Positions 35,765 through 44,475 of a DNA stretch of 53,559 nucleotides are shown piece by piece. The position numbers and the translations under genes were made by a program. Below the pieces are notes generated by a model. The model did not search any database. It was not told where the DNA came from and was given only the letters and a program-made list of their open reading frames with translations. This stretch comes from Planctomycetota bacterium (GTDB taxonomy: Bacteria > Planctomycetota > UBA1135 > JADKAF01): the NCBI GenBank assembly GCA_016793245.1, contig JAEUHW010000454.1, positions 1 to 53,559 on the forward strand. Direction: 5' to 3'. Within the stretch, counting starts at the first letter, position 1, and each line of letters begins with the position of its first letter.

Positions 35765-36316
35765 TCAGCCGGCAAAGGGCCCTGGGTTACCTCGCAGCTC
35801 GCGGAAATTGCGAACGCGAGCATTCCATTGTGTGAGGATGCTCTTTGCGAGAGTGCCCTCGAGGAATGCCAGGGGGCCGGAGCTCAAGTCGAACTCGGGG
35901 TAGTTTGCCCCTCGAACACCGCGATCGAGGAGACCGTCCGCAAGTACTCCGTGCTCCCTCAGGACGAGCAACGGAAGGCCAAGCTGGAATCCCATGGCCG
36001 CCTCAATGTGGCACCACGGGCTTGTCATCCACGTCCCCGAAATGGCCTTGCACTCAACGCCTTCGATGTTGCAGTTGAAATTCTCGTGACCGTTCTCGAC
36101 CCAGTATCTCCGGAAGGCGATCACTAGGACTCCGTTGCACTCTAGCATCAGCCGGCGGATCGCGGTCATAGGCGCATCCATGTCGTAGGAGTCACGCCCG
36201 AGAGTATTGCATTGCATTTGGAATGGGTCAGTCAGCAGGCCAGATAGCCTTTCGATGAACTCCCTCTGCTGAAGGTTCATTGGTTTCGGATGGCTCAGGA
36301 AAACGTTTATTTTCAT
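35765..36316 (-). CDS. Orphan TIR-like domain protein
   Basis: 183 residues from ATG 36316; the longer frame upstream is junk-like. Single domain with a TIR-like order: strand 1 KINVFLSHP, CNTLGRDSYD, IRRLMLECNGVLVIAF, and SPWCHIEAAMGFQLGLPLLV, where WCHIE (101-105) matches the WCxxE that carries the catalytic Glu of NADase TIR domains. No second domain. Codons and base composition are less GC-rich than the neighbours, and an IS110 lies beside it, so horizontal transfer is likely. Could be an antiphage effector; a Thoeris, CBASS or pAgo partner is not visible. Confidence 0.6.
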   Translation of the reverse strand: MKINVFLSHPKPMNLQQREFIERLSGLLTDPFQMQCNTLGRDSYDMDAPMTAIRRLMLECNGVLVIAFRRYWVENGHENFNCNIEGVECKAISGTWMTSPWCHIEAAMGFQLGLPLLVLREHGVLADGLLDRGVRGANYPEFDLSSGPLAFLEGTLAKSILTQWNARVRNFRELRGNPGPFAG

Positions 36317-36756
36317 GGGTGAGAGCTCAGGCCGGAGCGGACCTCGTCGTGCCCAGAGGCTGGTGAGGATCGGATCTTTGCATTCTGTTCGAGTGGGCAC
36401 GTTGTGCGCCCCACGCGCGAAGCCTAGACGGCGCCAACGAGTACGGCAACCTCGGACCGCCGACTGCGCGCTCGCCACCAGCGCTGGCCTAGCCCATCGT
36501 CTCGCACCGCAGCGCTCGACTTCAGCCCCCCGGTGCTCCGCGCCTCCGTGCGCCGGCTCTGCTTCGCACCCGCACTTAGATCGATCTCGGCGCACGCAGC
36601 GGATCGATCGCCAGTCTGCGCGTTCCCGGCCCGAAGCGCACGAGGGGCCGGAAGGGCTCGGTGACCAAGGCATCGTTCACTGCTGCGCTTCCGCCGCCCG
36701 GGTCGCATTGCGAACCAACAGGTGAATGAGCGCCCTCCGCAAGCCCGCGCGCGAAC
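36317..36756. other. Intergenic stretch without a supported gene
   Basis: 440 bp between the TIR-like gene and the SatE-like gene. Short frames exist on both strands but none shows family-like sequence or a good start. May hold the promoter of the TIR-like gene and the island border. Nothing else seen. Confidence 0.4.
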
Positions 36757-37092
36757 CTAAACCCAGGGCAGCACGGCCAGGCGCCTCGCCTTCCAGAGCG
36801 CGCGGACGATCCTCGATTGCCGTATCGGCTTCGCGGCCCAACGCTCCGCCGGCTGATCCAGGCAGAACGCTTCGATCTGAGCCCGCGCTTCCTCGGCCTC
36901 ATCTCCTGCGGCTTTGTCTTCGGCGACCCAAGCGCGCAGCCTCAACGCGAGTTGGAGAAGAGCCAGCATCGGCAGCGCACCCGTCGCGATTCCGCGCGCG
37001 ATGCTCCACCGATCTCGCGGTGTACCCGCGAGCCCGCCAGCGACGAGGTCGGCGATCCCGAGAGCGAGGAGGGCGAGGCCGAGGGAGATCAT
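36757..37092 (-). CDS. Small two-helix membrane protein (SatE-like position)
   Basis: 111 residues. Two hydrophobic segments (LGLALLALGIADLVAGGLAG and ALPMLALLQLALRL) with a short charged linker, then a cytoplasmic-looking Ala/Glu/Arg-rich tail. ATG 37092 overlaps the SatD stop as ATGA, so it is coupled to SatD. In streptococci satD is followed by a membrane gene, satE; position and topology fit, but sequence similarity cannot be judged. Confidence 0.6.
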   Translation of the reverse strand: MISLGLALLALGIADLVAGGLAGTPRDRWSIARGIATGALPMLALLQLALRLRAWVAEDKAAGDEAEEARAQIEAFCLDQPAERWAAKPIRQSRIVRALWKARRLAVLPWV

Positions 37093-37793
37093 GAGCGCTT
37101 CCTTCGCGTTCGGGTCCCGGCGGGCGCTGCCGTCGGCGGGCTCGACGTGGCCGCTTTGCTCCCGAGCCCATCGAACGCCCGATACGCCGCGCGTAGCGCT
37201 TCGATCCCGCGCCGGTACTTCCTGCGCGTGATCGCAGCGGGGTCGAGGTCGAGCTGCTGTGCGATCTCGAGCTGCGTTCGGCCTTCCTGCAGGCCGCTCA
37301 GGATGGCGAGGTCGGTCTCATCCAAGTCCTGCATCAGGCGGTCGCGGAGGCAGAGCCAGGCTTCCATGGCGGCGGCGAGGAGCGGGTCGTCGGAGGCGAA
37401 GGCGAGGCGGCGGAAGGGGCGCTTCTCCTGCTCGAGCTCGGCGACGCGCTCGATGGCGGCGCGCGCGTTCCACCAGGCGCTGCCGCTCTGGGCGAGGGGG
37501 CCTCGCGCCGGATCGTAGCCTTCGATCTCGCCGTGACCGAGTCCGAGGCGCACCGGGAGCGACCCGGCGAGGCGGAGCTCGATGCGAAGCGCCACGCGCA
37601 GCGCGGTGCCGAGGTCGTGGAAGGCGCCTTGGAACTCGTCGCCGATCGTCACCTGCAAAGGCTGGTAGGTGCTCGCCGGTGCGGCGCCGGCGCCGGCCCA
37701 GGCCAGGACGGTGCCGAGGTCGCGCAGGAGCTTCCTCTGGTTCTTCTGTCGGCGGGAGGCGATCACGTCGCCCAGGACGGTGAAGTAGGGCAT
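37089..37793 (-). CDS. SatD family protein
   Basis: 234 residues from ATG 37793. The opening YFTVLGDVIASRRQKNQRKL and then QVTIGDEFQGAFHDLGTALR are the SatD signature (GDxIxSR and GDEFQ). These resemble nucleotide cyclase-like strands and the family is linked to acid tolerance in streptococci. Residues about 165-215 form a helix-turn-helix (LEIAQQLDLDPAAITRRKYR), so it may bind DNA. A basic, Pro/Thr tail follows. Divergent from purine nucleoside phosphorylase, with an inverted repeat just upstream that might be its operator. Confidence 0.75.
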   Translation of the reverse strand: MPYFTVLGDVIASRRQKNQRKLLRDLGTVLAWAGAGAAPASTYQPLQVTIGDEFQGAFHDLGTALRVALRIELRLAGSLPVRLGLGHGEIEGYDPARGPLAQSGSAWWNARAAIERVAELEQEKRPFRRLAFASDDPLLAAAMEAWLCLRDRLMQDLDETDLAILSGLQEGRTQLEIAQQLDLDPAAITRRKYRRGIEALRAAYRAFDGLGSKAATSSPPTAAPAGTRTRRKRS

Positions 37794-37804
37794 GGGTGTC
37801 TCGG

Positions 37805-37823
37805 ATTGTCGCCTAGGGACAAT
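37805..37823. promoter_or_regulatory. Candidate operator between satD and punA
   Basis: ATTGTCGCCTAGGGACAAT has 6-bp arms (ATTGTC/GACAAT) with a CCTAGG centre. It lies 12 bp upstream of the satD start and is AT-richer than the surroundings. Position suggests binding by a dimeric regulator, possibly SatD itself. The remaining sequence to 38097 holds only the two divergent promoters. Confidence 0.35.
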
Positions 37824-38097
37824 TCGGGTCAGCATTGATCCATTTGAGCAATATCGAGGGCGCTTGCGCCTTTGGATCCATCCGATGCCTGGATCGAGTG
37901 GGGACGTGGGCCTGGAGAAGGCGTCGCCAGGCGAGAGGGCGGGATGCCGTCGCCGACGCGCCCCTCGCAAGCCGCCGCGTTCTCGCGGCGCCTCCTCCCC
38001 ACGGCCCCATCGTTCCCTCCCGCCCCGCGCTCCGGTATACCAAGCCTCCGACCCGTCCCGTTCCGTCCCGCCCTCCGCCCGCCCCCGGAGTCTCGCC

Positions 38098-38916
38098 TTG
38101 ACCGCCTACGACCTCGCCGCCGCCGCCGCTGCCCACCTCCGTTCCCGCGGCGTCGGCGATGCGCCGCTCGGCGTGATCCTCGGCAGCGGGCTCGGGATGT
38201 TCGCCGAGCGCGTGAAGGACCCGGTCGTCGTGCCGTACGCGGAGATCCCGCACTGGCCGGTGCCGACGGTGGTGGGGCACGGGGGACGGCTGCTCTGCGG
38301 CGACGTGGGTGGGGTGCGCGTGATCTGCCTCCAAGGGCGCGCGCATTACTACGAAGGGCACCCGATGGAGCGCGTGGTGTTCCCGACGCGCGTGCTGGGC
38401 CTGCTCGGCGTGAAGACGCTGCTGGTCACGAACGCGGCGGGGGGGATGAACCCCGGGTTCGCGCCGGGCGATCTGATGATCGTCACGGACCACGTGAACC
38501 TGATGGGAGTGAACCCGCTGCGCGGCGAGCACGACGAGCGCTTCGGGCCGCGCTTCACGGACATGACGAGCGCGTACGACCGCCAGGTGCAGGAGCTGAT
38601 CATCCAGACGAGCTTCCAGCTCGCGGTGAGCGCGGTGCGCGGCGTGTACGCGGCGGTGGCGGGACCGAGCTACGAGACGCCGGCCGAGATCCGCATGCTG
38701 CGGACGATCGGCGCCGACGCGGTGGGGATGTCGACCGTGCCCGAGGTGATCGCGGCGCGGCAGATGAAGATCCGCATCGGCGCGATCTCCGTGATCACGA
38801 ACGCGGCCGCGGGAGTGACCGGCGAGCCGCTGAGCCACGACGAGGTGACGGAGACCTCGCGGCGCGTGGGGAAGAAGTTCTCGGATCTCATCGAAGCGGT
38901 GATCCCGAAGCTCTGA
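38098..38916 (+). CDS. punA: Purine nucleoside phosphorylase
   Basis: 272 residues from TTG 38098, with GGAG 7 bp upstream. Longer upstream frames are low-complexity. Trimeric PNP type: VILGSGLGMFAERV (phosphate loop), HGGRLLCGDVGGVRV, LQGRAHYYEGHPMERVVFPT, LLVTNAAGGMNPGFAPGDLM, GPSYETPAEIRML, GMSTVPEVIAARQ and VITNAAAGVTGEPLSHDEV. Splits inosine or guanosine into base and ribose 1-phosphate, so it complements the deoB-deoA-nupC operon 11 kb away. Confidence 0.95.
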   Translation: MTAYDLAAAAAAHLRSRGVGDAPLGVILGSGLGMFAERVKDPVVVPYAEIPHWPVPTVVGHGGRLLCGDVGGVRVICLQGRAHYYEGHPMERVVFPTRVLGLLGVKTLLVTNAAGGMNPGFAPGDLMIVTDHVNLMGVNPLRGEHDERFGPRFTDMTSAYDRQVQELIIQTSFQLAVSAVRGVYAAVAGPSYETPAEIRMLRTIGADAVGMSTVPEVIAARQMKIRIGAISVITNAAAGVTGEPLSHDEVTETSRRVGKKFSDLIEAVIPKL

Positions 38917-38968
38917 GTCGGGGGCGCGAGCGCGCCGTGCGGAAGTTCGTTCGACGAGGAGGGCTGAG

Positions 38969-40336
38969 ATGACGAAGTGCTGCTCGGGCATCGCGCGCGC
39001 CGCGGTGCTGCTGTTCTCTTGCGTGCTCGCTCCCACGGTTGCCGCGCAGGACTGGTTGCAGTGGCGCGGACCGCGTTGGGATGGCTCGAGCGAAGTGCAG
39101 GGCCTGCCGGAGAAGCTCGACGCGTCGGCGATTCGCTGGCGTGCTCCGCTGCCGGGTGCCGGCGCCAGCACGCCGATCATCTGCGGCACGCGCGTCTTCG
39201 TGACGGCGGCCGACGAAGAGTCGGAGAAGCTCGTGGCGCTCTGCTTCGATCGCGAGAGCGGCAAGGAGCTCTGGGCGAAGGAGCTCGGGCCGACCTACAC
39301 GCCCGCCGGTCGCGGGAAGCCCACCGCGATCGACAATCGCAGCAACTACGCCACGCCGTCCGCGGCCTGCGATGGGGAGCGCGTGTTCTTCTTCTTCGGG
39401 AACGGCGACCTCGCGGCGACGACGCTCGCGGGCGAGGAGCTCTGGAAGAGGAACCTGCAGCAGGACTACGGCGACTTCGCGTTCCAGTGGACCTTCTCGG
39501 CGACGCCGACGCTGCACGGCGGGAAGCTCTACCTCGCGATCCTGCAGCGCGACCAACCGACGGGGCGCGGTGCGAAGAAGCCCGAGCAACCGATCCCGTC
39601 GTTCGTGCTCTGCATCGATCCGCGAACCGGGAAGACCGACTGGAAGGTCGAGCGCAAGGCGCCCGCGCAGATGGAGTCGCTCGAGTCCTACGCGACGATC
39701 GTCCCGCGCGTGCGGAAGGATGGGCGCACGGAGCTGATCGTGCTCGGCGGCGACGTGATCACCGGTCACGATCCGGCCGACGGCAAGGAGCTCTGGCGCT
39801 GGGGCACTTGGAACGAAGGCCATCGCGAGGCGTGGTGGCGCATCGTGCCGACGCCGGTCGTGGGCGGCGACGTGGTGCTGGTCTGCGCGCCGAAGCGCGC
39901 TCCGGTCTATGCCGTGAAGCTCGACGGCGAAGGACCGCTGCCCGCCGAAGCGCTCGTCTGGAAGAGCGAGGGGCGGCCGAACTCCGTCACCTCCGACGTC
40001 CCCACGCCGCTCTTCCACGAAGGGCGGTTCTACGTCGCGAGCGACCTCGCGAACGCGCTCTCGCGCGTCGATCCCGCGACGGGGAAAGTCGAGTGGACCG
40101 TGGAGCTCGATCGCGAGTTCCTCTGGCGCGCCTCGCCGATCGCCGCGGGCGGACGGATCTGGATGCAGAACCACCACGGGACGCTCTACGGCTTCGCCCC
40201 GACGGACGGGAAGGAAGTCGCAAGGCTCGCGCTCGGGCGCGACGACGACGACGGGATCTGCGCGTCGGTCGCGGCGGCGCACGGGCGGCTCTTCGTGCGG
40301 ACGAACCGCGAGCTGGTCTGCCTCGGAAAGGAATGA
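38969..40336 (+). CDS. Secreted PQQ-like beta-propeller protein
   Basis: 455 residues, ATG 38969 with GGAGGG upstream. Signal peptide to about residue 26 (LLFSCVLAPTVAAQ), then the common planctomycete opening DWLQWRGPRWDGSSEVQGLP. Blade motifs of the PQQ/BamB type: LCFDRESGKELWAKEL, LCIDPRTGKTDWKVE, GHDPADGKELWRWG, RVDPATGKVEWTVEL and GFAPTDGKEVARL. There is no evident PQQ-ligating Cys pair or catalytic set, so it is probably a structural or binding propeller rather than a dehydrogenase. Confidence 0.85.
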   Translation: MTKCCSGIARAAVLLFSCVLAPTVAAQDWLQWRGPRWDGSSEVQGLPEKLDASAIRWRAPLPGAGASTPIICGTRVFVTAADEESEKLVALCFDRESGKELWAKELGPTYTPAGRGKPTAIDNRSNYATPSAACDGERVFFFFGNGDLAATTLAGEELWKRNLQQDYGDFAFQWTFSATPTLHGGKLYLAILQRDQPTGRGAKKPEQPIPSFVLCIDPRTGKTDWKVERKAPAQMESLESYATIVPRVRKDGRTELIVLGGDVITGHDPADGKELWRWGTWNEGHREAWWRIVPTPVVGGDVVLVCAPKRAPVYAVKLDGEGPLPAEALVWKSEGRPNSVTSDVPTPLFHEGRFYVASDLANALSRVDPATGKVEWTVELDREFLWRASPIAAGGRIWMQNHHGTLYGFAPTDGKEVARLALGRDDDDGICASVAAAHGRLFVRTNRELVCLGKE

Positions 40337-40466
40337 GCGGTCGCGGCTCGGTGCTTCGCAAGGGAACCCGGGCCCGGGGTAGCTTCGTCTGATCGGACCG
40401 GTTCCCCGCCGACGCCCCTTCCGGCGCCGGCGCCCGAGTTCCCTCCCACCTCGAGGACCTGCCCCC

Positions 40467-42266
40467 ATGACCTCACCGGCTCGAGCTCTCGGCGCGCTCG
40501 CCGCGCTCGCCTTCGCTGCGGCGACGGCCTCCGCGCAGTGCAATCTGCAGACCCTGTACGCCACCAACAACGGAGGCTCCGTCGGCGGCGCCGTCTACTT
40601 CGATCTCAACGTCACGACGGGGATCCGGATCACCGGCTTCGACGTGAACACGACCACGGCTGCCAGCACCCCGATCGGCCTGTTGGTCTACACGATCCCC
40701 GGCACGCACGTCGGCAACGAAGGGAACCCGGGCGCTTGGACCCAGGTCGGCCAGGACAACGGGACCGGCGTCGCGGCCGGCTCCAACGTCGGCTCGCGTA
40801 TCCCGCTCCTGAACCCGATCATCCTGACGCCCGGTCAGTACGGCATCGCGCTGGTCGCCCAGGCCTTCAACCACAGCTACACCAACGGCACGGGCGCGAA
40901 TCAGGTCTACACGAACGGGTGTATGACCCTCACCGCGGGCTCGGCGACCAACGCGCCGTTCCAGGCCGGCCCCTTCACGCCTCGCGTCTGGAACGGCGAG
41001 ATCCTCGCGACGCCCGCCGCGGGCCTCTTCGCGAACTTCAGCGCCAGCACGACCTCGGGGGCCACGCCGCTCAACGTGACCTTCACGGATACTTCGTTCA
41101 CCGATCAGCCGGGAGGCGTCACGAGCTGGGCCTGGGACCTGAACGGCGACAACATCGTCGACTCGAACGCGCAGGCACCGAGCTTCACCTACTCGACCTG
41201 CGGCTACTACGACGTGACCCTGACCGTGAACGACGGGGTGAACCCGGCCAGTACGATCACGAAGACGGACCACATCGCCGCCGACCCGCAGCTCCTGGTC
41301 GTCGCTGACTTCACCTCCGCGAGCGGCGCGGTACCGCTCTCTTACGTCTTCACCGACACCTCGGTCGGTAGCCCGAGCGCCTGGAGCTGGGACTTCGACG
41401 GCGACAACGTGCCCGACTCGGCGCAGCAGAACCCGACCTGGACCTACGGCACGCCCGGCACCTACACGGTGTCGCTGACGGCGAGCAACGCCTGCGGCGG
41501 CGGCACCGTGCGGAAGCAGCTCAACGTATTGGCCGGAGACGAGTGCGGGAGCGCCATCGCGCTCGCGTTGGGCGTCAGCCCGGTTTTCGACAATCTCCAG
41601 GCCACGACCTCGTTCGCCTGGCCCTGCGCGGCCGGCGGGAACGACGTCTGGTTCACCTACGACTCGAGCTGCAACGGGTCGCTCGAAGTCACGACCTGCA
41701 ACCTCGCGGCCTTCGACACCGCCCTCGAGGCCTTCAGCGGGGACTGCTCCAACCTCGTCTCGCTCGTCTGCAACGACGACAACTGCGGTCTGCAGTCCCG
41801 CATCACCTTCGCCGTGGCACCGAACCGGCGCTACTACATCCGCGCCGGTGGCTACAACAGCGCGCGCGGCAGCTTCCAGCTCAACCTGATCCTCAGCTCC
41901 AGCGGGAACGGCAACTTCACCTCGCTCTTCCCCGGCTGCGGCGGCGCGACCCTCGCGACGACGGGGCAGCCGAACATCGGCGCCACGGTCGACTTCACGC
42001 TGACCCCGGTGCAGGGTCTGCCCTTCGTCATGATCGGCAGCGTGCCGCTCGGCGTGCCGCTCTGCCCGCAGGGCTGCATCATCGGTCACAACATGGATGT
42101 CGTGCTGCCCGCTCCGAGCTTCTCGGCCACGATCCCGTGCTGGCCGTTCCTGGTCGGCGGTCAGGTCTACTTCCAGGGTTTGGACCTCGGCGCGAACGGC
42201 GGCTGCCCGAGCGGCAACCCCGTGCAGCTCGTGACCACCAACACGGTCCGCGCCACGATCGGCTGA
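40467..42266 (+). CDS. Secreted PKD-repeat protein with terminal module
   Basis: 599 residues, signal peptide to about residue 23 (LAALAFAAATASAQ). Residues 24-190 form an N-terminal beta domain. Two PKD repeats follow (SWAWDLNGDNIVDSNAQAPS near 225 and WSWDFDGDNVPDSAQQNP near 310), then a PPC/CUB-like domain (DECGSAIALALG, DVWFTYDSSCNGSLEVTTC, DTALEAFSGDC, 365-480) and the recurrent C-terminal module (FVMIGSVPLGVPLCPQGC). A tandem paralog follows 146 bp downstream. Likely surface or extracellular; function unknown. Confidence 0.8.
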   Translation: MTSPARALGALAALAFAAATASAQCNLQTLYATNNGGSVGGAVYFDLNVTTGIRITGFDVNTTTAASTPIGLLVYTIPGTHVGNEGNPGAWTQVGQDNGTGVAAGSNVGSRIPLLNPIILTPGQYGIALVAQAFNHSYTNGTGANQVYTNGCMTLTAGSATNAPFQAGPFTPRVWNGEILATPAAGLFANFSASTTSGATPLNVTFTDTSFTDQPGGVTSWAWDLNGDNIVDSNAQAPSFTYSTCGYYDVTLTVNDGVNPASTITKTDHIAADPQLLVVADFTSASGAVPLSYVFTDTSVGSPSAWSWDFDGDNVPDSAQQNPTWTYGTPGTYTVSLTASNACGGGTVRKQLNVLAGDECGSAIALALGVSPVFDNLQATTSFAWPCAAGGNDVWFTYDSSCNGSLEVTTCNLAAFDTALEAFSGDCSNLVSLVCNDDNCGLQSRITFAVAPNRRYYIRAGGYNSARGSFQLNLILSSSGNGNFTSLFPGCGGATLATTGQPNIGATVDFTLTPVQGLPFVMIGSVPLGVPLCPQGCIIGHNMDVVLPAPSFSATIPCWPFLVGGQVYFQGLDLGANGGCPSGNPVQLVTTNTVRATIG

Positions 42267-42412
42267 TCGCGCGCCACGCGCGAGCTAGCCTCTGATCGCG
42301 GGCGGGCGATGCGCTCCGTGCGTCGCCCGCCCGCGTCGCATTTCCTCACGCGCTCGATGCGTCTGCGCGCGGCGTACTCGTCGCGCGCTCCCGGCTCGTC
42401 TACGATCCTCCC

Positions 42413-44221
42413 ATGCGCCTCCTCACCCGCTTCGCTCTCGCCCTCTGCGGTCTCGTCGCCGCGGCCCCTGCTCAAGTCTGCGACCTCACCACCAGCTACA
42501 CCGCCAACGGCACCGGCGCCGTGGGGGGCGCGGTCTACTTCACGCTGAGCGCGAATCAGACGCTCGCGATCTCGAGCCTCGAGCTCAACGCGTCGAGCCC
42601 GGCGGGAACGCCGATCGGATTGCAGGTCTTCGTCGCGCCGAATGGATTCACGGGGCAGATCCTGAATCCCAGTGCGTGGACGCTCGTGGCGCAGGACAAC
42701 GGGAACGCCTTCGCGGCGGGACGCGGGGCGCCGTCGCTGATCCCGCTCTCCAACGTGATCCTCCTGCCGACGGGCATCCACGGCATCGCGCTGGTCGCGC
42801 GCGGGTTCGGGCATCGCTACGCGACGGGGAACCCCACGAACAACTTCTTCTCGAACTCCTGCATGCGCATCGATATGGGCGCTGCGACCGACGTGCCCTT
42901 CTCGGGCAGCATCCTGGGGTACCGTTCGTGGAACGGGACGATCCGCGCGCAGGCCGCCGTCGGGAACTTCGCCGACTTCACCTCGACCACGCCGAGCGGT
43001 CCGCTGCCGCTGCGCTTGAGCTTCACCGATCTCACCTACACCTCGTCGCTCGGCGGCATCACGAGCTGGGCCTGGGACTTCGACGGTGACCAGATCATCG
43101 ATTCGAACGCGCAGAGCCCCAGCTTCACCTACCAGAGCTGCGGTCGTTACTCGGTCACGCTGACGGCCTCCGACGGCATCCATCCGCCGAGCACGATCAC
43201 GAAGGCGCGCTACGTGAGCGCGGAACCCGCGGTGCTGCCCGTCGCGGACTTCGATGCCAACGTCACTGGCGGCGCGCCGCCGCTCGTGGTGCAGTTCACC
43301 GATACGTCGACGGGACAGCCGACGCAGTGGAGCTGGGACTTCGATGGCGATGGCCTCGCGGACTCGACGCAGCAGAATCCGCTCTGGACCTTCAGCGCGG
43401 GCGGCTTCCACACCGTGACGCTCCGCGCTTCCAACAACTGCAGCAGTGACGCGATCACGAAGCGCGACTTCGTGCACGTGATCCCGAACGAGGAGTGCGC
43501 GGCGGCGATCCCGCTCGGCCTCGGACTCAGCGGCACCTACTCGAACGCGCGCGCCTCGACCTCGAACCCCGCGTGGACCTGCGCGGCGGGTGGGGCCGAC
43601 CTCTGGTTCTCTTTCCGCGCGCCGTGCCGCGGCTCCTATCAGATCGATACCTGCACGAGCACGAACTACGACAGCGCGCTCGAGGTGTTCACGGGCACCT
43701 GCGGGAACCTCCGCGCGATCGGCTGCAACGACGACACCTGCGGCCTCTCCTCGACCGTCGCGTTCTCGGCCCTGGCCGGGCAGAGCTTCCTCTTCCGCGT
43801 CGGCGGCTGGTCGAACAGCCAAGGCTCGTTCCGCGTGCGCATCAGCCTGCGCGGCTCGGGCTCGATCACGGAGGTCTCGCCCTCCTGCGGCTCCATGCCG
43901 CTCGAGGTCGACGGCACGGCGAACCTGGGCTCGCCGCTCACGTTCAACGTCGGGGTGACCAGCGGAACGGGCCTCCTCTGGCTCGGTGCCGCTAACTTAG
44001 CGCTGCCCATCTGCTCGGGCTGCACCCTCGGCGCCTCCTTCGACACGGTCTTCGTCCAGAGCTCGCTCCAGAGCTCCGTGCCGTGCGATCCCACGCTCGC
44101 CGGGGCGACCTTCTTCATCCAGGGCGCCGAAGTCGGCGCGAACGGTGCCTGCCCGATCGGCGCGCCCTTCCCGTTCCCGATCTCGTTGACGCGCACCCTG
44201 CGCATCCAGATCGGCAGCTGA
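42413..44221 (+). CDS. Secreted PKD-repeat protein, tandem paralog
   Basis: 602 residues with the same layout as the gene just upstream: signal peptide (FALALCGLVAAAPAQ), N-terminal beta domain, PKD repeats (SWAWDFDGDQIIDSNAQSPS and WSWDFDGDGLADSTQQNP), PPC-like domain (DLWFSFRAPCRGSYQIDTC, DSALEVFTGTC) and terminal module (LLWLGAANLALPICSGC). Clearly a gene duplication that has diverged well. A palindrome begins 6 bp after the stop. Confidence 0.8.
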   Translation: MRLLTRFALALCGLVAAAPAQVCDLTTSYTANGTGAVGGAVYFTLSANQTLAISSLELNASSPAGTPIGLQVFVAPNGFTGQILNPSAWTLVAQDNGNAFAAGRGAPSLIPLSNVILLPTGIHGIALVARGFGHRYATGNPTNNFFSNSCMRIDMGAATDVPFSGSILGYRSWNGTIRAQAAVGNFADFTSTTPSGPLPLRLSFTDLTYTSSLGGITSWAWDFDGDQIIDSNAQSPSFTYQSCGRYSVTLTASDGIHPPSTITKARYVSAEPAVLPVADFDANVTGGAPPLVVQFTDTSTGQPTQWSWDFDGDGLADSTQQNPLWTFSAGGFHTVTLRASNNCSSDAITKRDFVHVIPNEECAAAIPLGLGLSGTYSNARASTSNPAWTCAAGGADLWFSFRAPCRGSYQIDTCTSTNYDSALEVFTGTCGNLRAIGCNDDTCGLSSTVAFSALAGQSFLFRVGGWSNSQGSFRVRISLRGSGSITEVSPSCGSMPLEVDGTANLGSPLTFNVGVTSGTGLLWLGAANLALPICSGCTLGASFDTVFVQSSLQSSVPCDPTLAGATFFIQGAEVGANGACPIGAPFPFPISLTRTLRIQIGS

Positions 44222-44227
44222 CCGCTC

Positions 44228-44266
44228 GTTGCACAGTAAAGGTGCCTGGCACCTTATCTGTGCAAC
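44228..44266. repeat. Family-A palindrome (19-bp arms)
   Basis: Arms GTTGCACAGTAAAGGTGCC (44228-44246) and GGCACCTTATCTGTGCAAC (44248-44266) around a central T, with one short mismatch. Shares the AGTAAAGGTGCC half-site with 27063-27113 and 49407-49447, but the outer arm differs while staying complementary. Starts 6 bp after a stop codon. Confidence 0.85.
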
Positions 44267-44403
44267 GGACCGTGAATTCTCGCGCGCCCTGTTGCCACCC
44301 TGGCGAAGCGCGCTAGTTTGCCTACGTCCGGTGCATGGCGGTGTCGTGATCGGAGGAGCGAGCCGAGGAGAGACTCCGGCGCGCCTCCCGTGAGAGCCGC
44401 ACC

Positions 44404-44439
44404 CCGCTCCGGGCTCCGCGCCGCGGAGTCCCGGAGCGG
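44404..44439 (+). other. Strong leader hairpin upstream of cassette 2
   Basis: CCGCTCCGGGCTCCGCG (44404-44420) pairs with 44422-44439 apart from one bulged A, giving about 17 bp with almost no loop. Ends 36 bp before the ATG at 44476, the same distance as the weaker hairpin in cassette 1. No T-run follows. The rest of 44267-44475 shows no gene. Confidence 0.55.
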
Positions 44440-44475
44440 AATGTGCCGTGCTACCGTGTGACGGAGGTGAGAACC

